Assembly (NCBI GenBank): GCA_023423995.1
Contig: JAFAEL010000068.1
Span: 1-13,570 of the forward strand
Length of the DNA stretch: 13,570 nt
Direction: 5' to 3'
DNA from: Pseudomonadota bacterium
GTDB taxonomy: Bacteria > Pseudomonadota > Alphaproteobacteria > Rhizobiales > Beijerinckiaceae
Each line of letters opens with the position of its first letter. The first letter of the stretch is position 1. The notes under the pieces were generated by a model. That model saw nothing but the letters and a program-made list of their open reading frames with translations, was not told the origin of the DNA and ran no database searches. This document shows, piece by piece, positions 5,814 through 12,151 of this stretch. A program made the position numbers and the translations under genes.

Positions 5814-7862
5814 ATGACCTTCCGCTCCATCTACGCTCGAGGGTTCGCGCGGGTCGCGGCCGTGGTGCCGCGCTGCCATCTTGCGGATCCGGCGCGGAAC
5901 GCGGGAGCCGTGCTGGAAGTGGCCCGGCGCTGCCACGAGCGGGCGGTCGCCGTAGCGGTCTATCCGGAGTTGTTCCTGTCCGGGTACTCGATCGAGGACC
6001 TGCTGATGCAGGACGTGCTCCTCGATGCCGTCGAGGAAGCGGTGACGGAGCTGGTCGAAGGCTCGGCCGATCTCCTGCCGGTGCTCGTGGTCGGCGCGCC
6101 GCTGCGCTTCGGCCTTCGCATCTATAACACGGCGCTGATCATCCACCGGGGAAAGCTGCTCGGCGTTGTCCCGAAGGTCTACCTGCCGACCTATCGCGAG
6201 TTCTACGAGGCGCGCCATTTCGCGGCGGGGGAGGGCATCCGGGGCGAGACCATCCGCATCCGCGGCCTCGAGGCGCCCTTCGGGACGGACCTGATCTTCC
6301 CGGCGGAGGATGTCCCCGGCCTGACGCTCGGGGTCGAGATCTGCGAGGACATGTGGATCCCGCTGCAGCCGGGGGCGGAGGCGGCGCTCGCCGGTGCGAC
6401 GGTGCTGGCGAACCTCTCAGGCAGCCCGATCACGATCGGCCGCGCTTCGAGCCGCGCGCTCTACTGCCAGTCGACCTCGGCGCGCTGTCTCTGCGCCTAT
6501 GTCTACGCGGCCGGCGGCGCCGGGGAATCGACGACCGACCTCTCCTGGGACGGCCAGACCTCGATCTATGAAAACGCGGTGCTGCTGGCCGAGGGCGAGC
6601 GCTTCGCGACCACAGACCAGATTACGATCGCCGATGTCGATCTCGACCTGCTCCGCCAGGAGCGGAGCGCCATGGGGACCTTCGACGACAACCGCCGGGC
6701 GCAAGGTGCCCGGCTCTCCTACCGAACGATTCCCTTTCGGCTCGACCCACCCCTGGACGATGTCGGGCTCGAGCGCCGTGTCGACCGCTTTCCCTTCGTG
6801 CCGGACGATCCCGTCCGCCTCGCCCAAGATTGCTACGAGGGCTACAACATCCAGGTCGCGGGCCTCGCGCAGCGCCTTTCCGCGATCGGCACGAAGCGGG
6901 TCGTGATCGGCGTCTCGGGCGGCCTCGATTCGACCCATGCCCTGATCGTGGCGGCAAAGGCCTTCGACCGGCTCGGCTGGCCGCGCACCGACATACTCGC
7001 CTACACGATGCCGGGCTTTGCGACCTCCGACGAGACCAAGACGAACGCCATCGCCCTGATGGAGGCGCTCGGCGTCACCTGGCACGAGCTCGACATCAAG
7101 CCGGCCGCGCGCCAGATGCTGTCCGATCTCGGCCACCCGTTCGGGCGCGGCGAGCCCGTCTACGACGTGACCTTCGAGAACGTGCAGGCAGGCCTGCGGA
7201 CCGACTTCCTGTTCCGCCTAGCCAATCAGCAGGGCGCGATCGTGATCGGTACGGGCGACCTGTCGGAACTCGCCCTCGGCTGGTGCACCTATGGCGTCGG
7301 GGACCAGATGTCCCACTACAACGTCAATGCCGGGGTGCCCAAGACGCTCATCCAGCACCTGATTCGCTGGGTCGTCTCATCGGAGCAGTTCGAGCACGGG
7401 ACCGGCATCAACCGAACGCTGCTGTCGATCCTGGACACCGAGATCTCGCCGGAACTCGTGCCCGTCGAGGCGGGCGAGACGCCCCAATCGACCGAGGCCA
7501 AGGTCGGGCCCTACGAGCTGCAGGACTTCAACCTCTTCTACACGCTGCGCTACGGCTTCCGGCCTTCCAAGATCGCGTTTCTGGCCCTCCATGCCTGGGG
7601 CGATGCGGCGAAGGGCGACTGGCCGCCGGGCTTCCCGGAGGAGCGGCGGCGCGCCTACGAGCTCGTGACTATCCGGAAGTGGCTCGACGTGTTCCTGCGG
7701 CGCTTCTTCGCCTTCGCGCAGTTCAAGCGCTCGGCCCTGCCGAACGGCCCGAAGGTCTCGCATGGGGGCTCACTCTCTCCCCGAGGCGACTGGCGCGCGC
7801 CATCGGATGGGAACGCCGCAGCATGGCTCGCCGAACTGGAGCGCAACGTTCCCCACGCCTGA
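5814..7862 (+). CDS. nadE: Glutamine-dependent NAD(+) synthetase
   Basis: Cytoplasmic enzyme catalysing the last step of NAD synthesis: ATP-dependent amidation of nicotinate adenine dinucleotide with ammonia released from glutamine. At 682 residues it is the long two-domain form, very similar in layout to Mycobacterium tuberculosis NadE. The N-terminal nitrilase-type glutaminase carries the triad E52 (YPELFLSGYS), K121 (VVPKVYLPTYREFYEARHF) and C177 (GVEICEDMW). The C-terminal synthetase has the P-loop SGGLDS (368-373), GTGDLSELALGW and YGVGDQMSHYNVNAGVPKT, and ends with the typical SALPNGPKVSHGG and SPRGDWRAPSD. The ATG at 5814 follows a GCAGGATCAGG ribosome-binding region. The 18-base gap to the next gene suggests co-transcription. 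All key residues are present. Confidence 0.97.
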   Translation: MTFRSIYARGFARVAAVVPRCHLADPARNAGAVLEVARRCHERAVAVAVYPELFLSGYSIEDLLMQDVLLDAVEEAVTELVEGSADLLPVLVVGAPLRFGLRIYNTALIIHRGKLLGVVPKVYLPTYREFYEARHFAAGEGIRGETIRIRGLEAPFGTDLIFPAEDVPGLTLGVEICEDMWIPLQPGAEAALAGATVLANLSGSPITIGRASSRALYCQSTSARCLCAYVYAAGGAGESTTDLSWDGQTSIYENAVLLAEGERFATTDQITIADVDLDLLRQERSAMGTFDDNRRAQGARLSYRTIPFRLDPPLDDVGLERRVDRFPFVPDDPVRLAQDCYEGYNIQVAGLAQRLSAIGTKRVVIGVSGGLDSTHALIVAAKAFDRLGWPRTDILAYTMPGFATSDETKTNAIALMEALGVTWHELDIKPAARQMLSDLGHPFGRGEPVYDVTFENVQAGLRTDFLFRLANQQGAIVIGTGDLSELALGWCTYGVGDQMSHYNVNAGVPKTLIQHLIRWVVSSEQFEHGTGINRTLLSILDTEISPELVPVEAGETPQSTEAKVGPYELQDFNLFYTLRYGFRPSKIAFLALHAWGDAAKGDWPPGFPEERRRAYELVTIRKWLDVFLRRFFAFAQFKRSALPNGPKVSHGGSLSPRGDWRAPSDGNAAAWLAELERNVPHA

Positions 7863-7880
7863 GCGTTTTCACGCGCCGGA

Positions 7881-8507
7881 ATGGGGGAGACATTGCTCAA
7901 GGACGACGAGGAACTCACGCGGGGCCCGCTGCCAAAAAGTGCGGTCCATCTCTGCATCGACATGCAGAACATCTTCGCTCGCGACACGCCGTGGCATACG
8001 CCATGGATGGGGCGCGTGCTGCCGGAGGTCGTTCGGGTCGTCGAAGCCCATCCGGAGCGCACGATCTTCACGCGCTTCATCCCAGCCGAACGGCCAGGAG
8101 AGGGCGTCGGCACCTGGAAGACCTATTACGAGAAATGGGCCGACCTGACCCTCGAACGGCTCGAGCCGGACATGGTCGAACTGGTGCCGGAGCTGGCGCG
8201 CTTCGTGCCGCCCGCCACGACGCTCGACAAGAAGGTCTATTCGCCCTGGTTCGAGCCCGCGCTCGTTCAGGAGCTGCGCAGGCGTAGGGCGGATACGCTG
8301 ATCGTGACGGGCGGCGAGACGGATGTTTGCGTGCTTGCGGCCGTGCTCGGCGCCGTCGATCGCGGCTACCGCGTCGTGGTCGGGAAGGACTGCCTGTGCT
8401 CGTCCTCCGACGCCGCGCACGACGCCTCGATCACGCTGTACCAGCGCCGCTACGGCCAGCAGGTCGAGGTCGCGACGGCCTCGACCATCATCGAGAACTG
8501 GCGATGA
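7881..8507 (+). CDS. Isochorismatase-family cysteine hydrolase
   Basis: Cysteine hydrolase of the isochorismatase superfamily, 208 residues. The probable catalytic triad is D27 (LCIDMQNIF), K117 (TLDKKVYSPWF) and C150 (GGETDVCVLA), with the superfamily's cis-peptide region just before the cysteine. The family includes nicotinamidases, biuret and ureidoacrylate amidohydrolases and true isochorismatases. The neighbouring nadE invites a nicotinamidase call, but the Asp-x-His...His metal site of that enzyme is not visible: after the TRF strand the protein reads IPAERPGEGVGTWKTYYEKW instead. I therefore leave the substrate open. The ATG at 7881 lies 18 bases after the nadE stop, with a weak GCCGGA upstream. 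It ends convergent to the next gene inside a perfect hairpin. Confidence 0.87.
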   Translation: MGETLLKDDEELTRGPLPKSAVHLCIDMQNIFARDTPWHTPWMGRVLPEVVRVVEAHPERTIFTRFIPAERPGEGVGTWKTYYEKWADLTLERLEPDMVELVPELARFVPPATTLDKKVYSPWFEPALVQELRRRRADTLIVTGGETDVCVLAAVLGAVDRGYRVVVGKDCLCSSSDAAHDASITLYQRRYGQQVEVATASTIIENWR

Positions 8508-8518
8508 GCCGCCAGTTC
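8495..8518. terminator. 9-bp perfect hairpin covering convergent stop codons
   Basis: GAACTGGCG (8495-8503) and CGCCAGTTC (8510-8518) form a perfect 9-bp stem with a 6-base loop. The hydrolase stop TGA (8505-8507) lies in the loop and the opposing gene's stop (8517-8519) overlaps the right arm, so both transcripts would end in this structure. There is no T-tract on either side; it may act as a processing or bidirectional termination element. Confidence 0.5.
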
Positions 8519-9548
8519 AGCGCTCGGCCACGTAGCCCTTCGGGGTGACCACGACCCATTGCCGGCCACGCCGCTCGATCGCCTCCACGCGGCCGAGCCC
8601 GGGCAGGTTCATGCCTGGCGCGACCTCGAAGAAGCGGCCATTCCGCCCCTCCACGAGCGCGAAGCCGTCCTCGATGTCGCGCAGGACATAGCCCTCCGCC
8701 TGCTGCTTGCGGGGATCGACCGGCTCGACCGGGCGGGCCGGCGGGCGCGCGTCGACGACAGGGGTGGGGAGGCTGCCGGTCTGCGTGACGTCGGCCTGAG
8801 CGGCCGCAACTGGCTTCGACGCGGCAGCCGGCACCGGCGCGGCCGAGGCCGTCTGCACCTGCTTCTCGATGCGGTCGAGCCGCTCGACGAGCGCGCCGAG
8901 GCGGGCGGGATCGCGTTGCGTCTTCTCGATCCGCTCGAGCTGTTCTGCGAGCCTGGCGATCTTGGCCGAGGTATCGGCCGCGGAGCGCTCGATCAGCTGT
9001 GCCTGCCGGGCCGCCGGATCCCCTCCGCGGCGCTCGTTCCTGAGGCCGTCGAGAGCGGTGCGAATCGCCTTCATGTCCGAGGCGAGGCGGGCCACGTCTT
9101 CGCGGTTCTCCCGGATTCCCGAGGCCGCCTCGGCCCAGCGCGCGACAACCACATCGTCGGCTGAATCGCGCCCGGCGGATGCCTGGCCGCCCGCATAGCC
9201 GAGCGTGCCCGCGACCAGGATCGCGGCAGCCGCGGCGGCCGGCTTGGCCCAGGGCCGGGTTCCGGCTGCGGCGGCAGCGAGGCGGGCCTTCAGGCTGCTG
9301 GAGCCCTTGCTGCCGGCCTCGACGAGACGGGACGCCTTGGATGCGGCAGTCGGAGCCGGTCTCGGCTCCGCCTTGATGTCCTTCTCCGGAGGCGCGGCGG
9401 CTTCGACCTTCACGGGCTCCTCAGCCACGGGCGGCGCTGCGCTCTCGATCGCGGGAGGAGGGGTGGCCGGCTGCGGGTCCGAAGCGGGAGCCGCGGACGA
9501 ACTCGCTTCGGGGGTCGCGCCCTTCCGGAACCAGGTCGCTGGGATCAT
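8517..9548 (-). CDS. Membrane-anchored coiled-coil protein, function unknown
   Basis: Protein of 343 residues that I recognise only as a type seen in Hyphomicrobiales. Residues 10-70 are low-complexity and rich in Ala/Pro/Glu/Lys, probably disordered and cytoplasmic. A single membrane segment lies at about 103-121 (AAAAAAILVAGTLGYAGG). Residues 138-232 are rich in charged heptad-like helices (IARLAEQLERIEKTQ, LGALVERLDRIEKQVQ), likely a coiled coil. A Pro/Ala linker leads to a compact C-terminal domain at 285-343 (EGYVLRDIEDGFALVEGRNG through VVVTPKGYVAER) with alternating beta pattern, probably periplasmic. The ATG at 9546-9548 is preceded by GGAAGGTGCC, a good ribosome-binding site; a GTG at 9560 is possible but overlaps that site. 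It might be an envelope-organising protein; this is inference. Confidence 0.8.
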   Translation of the reverse strand: MIPATWFRKGATPEASSSAAPASDPQPATPPPAIESAAPPVAEEPVKVEAAAPPEKDIKAEPRPAPTAASKASRLVEAGSKGSSSLKARLAAAAAGTRPWAKPAAAAAAILVAGTLGYAGGQASAGRDSADDVVVARWAEAASGIRENREDVARLASDMKAIRTALDGLRNERRGGDPAARQAQLIERSAADTSAKIARLAEQLERIEKTQRDPARLGALVERLDRIEKQVQTASAAPVPAAASKPVAAAQADVTQTGSLPTPVVDARPPARPVEPVDPRKQQAEGYVLRDIEDGFALVEGRNGRFFEVAPGMNLPGLGRVEAIERRGRQWVVVTPKGYVAER

Positions 9549-9665
9549 GGCACCTTCCACAACTGCAATTTGAGGAAAGGCTAACCACGCTCGTTTACGA
9601 AAGCCTTACCGTGACGCCGGGGCTCGCGTGACGGAACGGCGCAGCCCCGCAGGGCTTTCAGCCTG

Positions 9666-10139
9666 ATGGCATCGAGAGGTGTTCCGGATCGCTGGCTGTG
9701 CGACGTCATGCTGGCTCGGCTCGCGCGGCTGCTGCGAGCAGCCGGCCACGACGCGGCCTTGGCTGGTTCCGAGCACCCGGATCGGCAGCTGATCCTGCAA
9801 GCGGAGGAGGAAGGGCGCCTTCTGCTGACCCGAGACCGGCAGCTCGCCGCCTCGGTGGGCGCGGGCGCATTTCTGGTAACCCCCGACCGGCCGGACGATC
9901 AGGCGCGTCTGCTGGGGGAGAGTTTCGGCGTGAACTGGCTCGCGGCCCCGTTCACGCGCTGCCTGATGGACAACACGATGCTCCGGCCGGCGAGGGCGGA
10001 GGAATTCGCCGCGCTGCCGCCGGACCTTCCCGGTCCGGTGAATACGTGCCCGGCCTGCTCGCGGCTCTATTGGCCCGGTAGCCACGTCCGGCGCATGCAG
10101 CGCCGGCTCGAGATCCTGGCCGGCCAGGATAGCCGTTAG
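9666..10139 (+). CDS. Mut7-C RNase domain (PIN-like) protein
   Basis: Small protein of 157 residues with a Mut7-C domain: a PIN-like predicted nuclease followed by a zinc-ribbon-like tail. The PIN-like part begins DRWLCDVMLARLARLLRAAG (8-27) with D13, and has LLLTRDRQLA (52-61) with D57 as a second acidic site. The tail has TRCLMDNTML (97-106) and CPACSRLYWPGSHVRRM (128-144). In relatives I recall the first knuckle as R-C-x-x-C-N; here the second cysteine is D102, so zinc binding relies on C99, C128, C131 and perhaps D102 or H140. Cellular substrate unknown. The ATG at 9666 lacks a strong ribosome-binding site. The upstream 117-bp divergent gap shared with the membrane protein shows AAGGCT/AGCCTT arms but no clear promoter. 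Confidence 0.85.
   Translation: MASRGVPDRWLCDVMLARLARLLRAAGHDAALAGSEHPDRQLILQAEEEGRLLLTRDRQLAASVGAGAFLVTPDRPDDQARLLGESFGVNWLAAPFTRCLMDNTMLRPARAEEFAALPPDLPGPVNTCPACSRLYWPGSHVRRMQRRLEILAGQDSR
10113..10130. repeat. Perfect 18-bp palindrome at gene 3' end
   Basis: ATCCTGGCCGGCCAGGAT is fully self-complementary and lies seven bases before the Mut7-C stop codon, at the convergent junction with codA, whose stop overlaps (10136-10139). As RNA it could fold into a 7-bp stem with a CCGG loop on either transcript. It encodes ILAGQD, so it is also constrained by coding. Confidence 0.5.
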
Positions 10140-11416
10140 GTCGCGACCGTCGGATCGACGCTGGCCGGCCGGCCCTCGATCGAGAGTCGAGGCAGCCGGG
10201 CCGGCGTCTCGGCGATCACGCGCCCGCGCCGCACCACCGCGAGCCGCGTCGCCTTCAGGCGGATCGCGTCGATGGGATCGCGGGCCTGGAGCAGCACGAA
10301 ATCGGCATTGCAGCCGGGCTCAAGCCCGTACCCTTCGAGGCCCATGATGGCGGCCGGGTTCTTCGTGACGGCGTCGAAGCAGAAGCCCATGGCGTCCCGG
10401 CTCGTCATCTGGCCGACGTGGACGGCCATGTGCGCCACGTCGAGCATGTCGCCGGAGCCCAGCGAATACCAGGGATCCATCACGCAATCATGCCCGAAGG
10501 CGCAGAGGATGCCCTGGCTGCGCATCTCGGGGATGCGGGTCATGCCGCGGCGCTTCGGATAGGTGTCGTGCCGGCCCTGGATGACGATGTTGATGAGCGG
10601 GTTGGCGATCGCCGCGACGCCGGCCTCCGCCATGAGGGGCAGGAGCTTGGAGACGTAGTAGTTGTCCATGGAGTGCATGGAGGTGAGGTGCGATCCCGCG
10701 ACGCGGCCGCCGAGACCGAGACGCTGCGTCTCGTAGGCGAGCGTCTCGATGTGGCGGGAGAGCGGGTCGTCCGTCTCGTCGCAATGCATGTCGACGCGCA
10801 GGCCCCGTTCGGCCGCGATCTCGCACAAGGCACGGACCGAGTCCGCACCGTCCTTCATGCTGCGCTCGAAATGCGGGATGCCGCCGACGACGTCGACGCC
10901 CTTGTCGAGCGCCCGCTTCAGATTCTCGATCGCGCCCGGCGAGCGGTAATAGCCGTCCTGCGGGAAGGCGACGAGCTGCAGGTCGAGATAGGGGGCAACG
11001 CGGCGTTTCACCTCGAGCAGCGCATCGACCGCGAGCAGCCGGTCGTCGCAGACATCCACGTGGCTGCGGATCGCCAGCAGGCCCTGCGCAACGGCCATGT
11101 CGCAATAGCGCAGCGCGCGCTCGACAACCGCCTCATGCGTGAGAAGCGGCTTCAGCTCGCCCCAGAGCGCGATCCCTTCGAGCAGCGTGCCGGATTCGTT
11201 CAGGCGCGGCAGTCCGAGCGAGAGCGTCGCATCCATGTGGAAATGGACGTCCACGAAGGGCGGCGCGACGAGATGGCCACCCGCATCGATGACCCGCGCG
11301 GCCTCCCCTTCGATGCCCGGCCGCACCTCGGCGATACGGCCGCCCTGGACCGCGATGTCCTGGCCCTTGCGGCCGTCGGGCAGGATCGCGTTGCGGACGA
11401 GGAGGTCGAGGGTCAT
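10136..11416 (-). CDS. codA: Cytosine deaminase (amidohydrolase superfamily)
   Basis: Metal-dependent deaminase converting cytosine to uracil and ammonia in pyrimidine salvage; 426 residues, the same size class as Escherichia coli CodA. Active-site residues line up one-for-one three positions earlier than in E. coli: H58 and H60 (VDVHFHMD), Q153 (VAFPQDG), H211 and E214 (DMHCDETDD), H243 (GSHLTSMH) and D310 (FGHDCVMDPWY). The stretch NPLINIVIQGRHDTYPKRRG (272-291) is also characteristic. The residue after the catalytic aspartate is C311, where E. coli has D314, a position known to affect substrate preference. A related base or triazine-like compound is therefore possible as substrate. The ATG (11414-11416) overlaps the upstream vapC stop as ATGA. 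Together with the BMP-type permeases upstream it suggests nucleobase uptake and salvage. Confidence 0.92.
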   Translation of the reverse strand: MTLDLLVRNAILPDGRKGQDIAVQGGRIAEVRPGIEGEAARVIDAGGHLVAPPFVDVHFHMDATLSLGLPRLNESGTLLEGIALWGELKPLLTHEAVVERALRYCDMAVAQGLLAIRSHVDVCDDRLLAVDALLEVKRRVAPYLDLQLVAFPQDGYYRSPGAIENLKRALDKGVDVVGGIPHFERSMKDGADSVRALCEIAAERGLRVDMHCDETDDPLSRHIETLAYETQRLGLGGRVAGSHLTSMHSMDNYYVSKLLPLMAEAGVAAIANPLINIVIQGRHDTYPKRRGMTRIPEMRSQGILCAFGHDCVMDPWYSLGSGDMLDVAHMAVHVGQMTSRDAMGFCFDAVTKNPAAIMGLEGYGLEPGCNADFVLLQARDPIDAIRLKATRLAVVRRGRVIAETPARLPRLSIEGRPASVDPTVAT

Positions 11417-11859
11417 GGCGTGGGAGCTTCGTCGAATGGATTGATGAGCGGGACGCCGAACACCTGGAAATGGCGTATGTTGCGGGTGACCACCGTGAAA
11501 CCGCGCAGGCTCGCGGTAGCTGCAATGGTGGCGTCAGCTAAGCCGGGCTGGTGACCGAGGCTCTTCGCCACGTCGACGAATTCGCCCGCCCTGCGAGCTG
11601 TCTCCACATCCACCGGCAGGATCCGATCTCCGTAGATGTCGATCAGTGCATCCAGCCAATCTGCCAGACCGCGGGCACGTTGGCCGGGCTGCTCTCTGCG
11701 CAACTTCGCCGCTCCAGCCGCGATCTCCGCGACCGTTATGGCCGACAGGTGAATGGAAACGGAGCGCTTCTCGATCCACCGTAAGAGATGATGCTCGTTC
11801 GCGGACTTCGTCGGCGAGCTCGCAGAGACGATGTTGGTGTCCAGCAGGTAGTCGGTCAC
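11413..11859 (-). CDS. vapC: VapC-like PIN-domain toxin
   Basis: Type II toxin, a PIN-domain ribonuclease, 148 residues. The acidic metal-binding set is D7 (YLLDTNIVSA), E45 (TVAEIAAGA) and D109 (GLADATIAATA), with N127 in the conserved TRNIRHF; all are present, so the toxin looks active. I chose the GTG at 11857-11859, giving MTDYLLDTN, because it overlaps the antitoxin stop as GTGA and the PIN fold normally starts here; a TTG at 11877 would add six residues. Expression is probably tied to the antitoxin by translational coupling. Its own stop overlaps the codA ATG. Members of this group cleave tRNA or rRNA; the target here is unknown. Confidence 0.9.
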   Translation of the reverse strand: MTDYLLDTNIVSASSPTKSANEHHLLRWIEKRSVSIHLSAITVAEIAAGAAKLRREQPGQRARGLADWLDALIDIYGDRILPVDVETARRAGEFVDVAKSLGHQPGLADATIAATASLRGFTVVTRNIRHFQVFGVPLINPFDEAPTP

Positions 11860-12095
11860 AGATCGACGTCGCGCCAAGTCCGGTCACGTTCGGGGATGTC
11901 GCCGTCCTCGAACGGGGCCGACATCAGGAACTTCCCGAACGATTGAAGGCGGCCAATGCGCTGCCACTCCTCAAAGCCGATCACGACGGCTTCGGGCTTT
12001 CCGTGCCGCGTGATGACGGACGGCTCGCCGCGCTTTGCCTCGTCGATGACCGACGAGAGCGTCGCCTTGGCCTCCCTGAGCTGGATCTCCCGCAT
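11856..12095 (-). CDS. vapB: Phd/YefM-family antitoxin
   Basis: Antitoxin partner of the PIN toxin, 79 residues. The N-terminal Phd/YefM fold reads MREIQLREAKATLSSVIDEA, followed by GEPSVITRHGKPEAVVIGFEEW (a DNA-binding and dimerisation unit). The C-terminal tail, with SAPFEDGDIPERDRTWRDVDL, is the acidic toxin-wrapping part. I chose the ATG at 12093-12095 because GGAGG lies five bases upstream; an in-frame ATG at 12122 adds nine residues without family resemblance. The upstream TGAC/GTCA inverted half-sites (12107-12121) could be an autoregulatory operator, and TTGCCT (12148-12143) could be a -35 box, although no good -10 follows. The gap to the permease gene upstream is 56 bases, so read-through is possible. 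Confidence 0.9.
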   Translation of the reverse strand: MREIQLREAKATLSSVIDEAKRGEPSVITRHGKPEAVVIGFEEWQRIGRLQSFGKFLMSAPFEDGDIPERDRTWRDVDL

Positions 12096-12106
12096 GGCGA
12101 CCTCCG

Positions 12107-12121
12107 TGACTACAATGGTCA
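12107..12121. promoter_or_regulatory. TGAC/GTCA half-sites upstream of vapB
   Basis: TGAC and GTCA flank a 7-base spacer 12 bases upstream of the vapB ATG. Phd/YefM antitoxins repress their own operon by binding short inverted repeats at this place, so this is a candidate operator; the arms are only four bases each. Confidence 0.2.
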
Positions 12122-12151
12122 TATTCGCTCGGAGAAGCCGTAAGGCAACCC

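Noticed and set aside
6830..8287. 485-codon open frame across nadE and the hydrolase
   Set aside because: Shifted frame over two well-supported genes; composition is dominated by Arg/Ala/Gly and no motif is seen.
7881..8507. Calling the hydrolase a nicotinamidase (pncA)
   Set aside because: The adjacent nadE is suggestive, but the Asp-x-His...His metal-site pattern is not visible.
10418..11554. 378-codon plus-strand frame antisense to codA
   Set aside because: The codA reading has every catalytic residue; the antisense product is a His/Asp/Arg-rich shadow.
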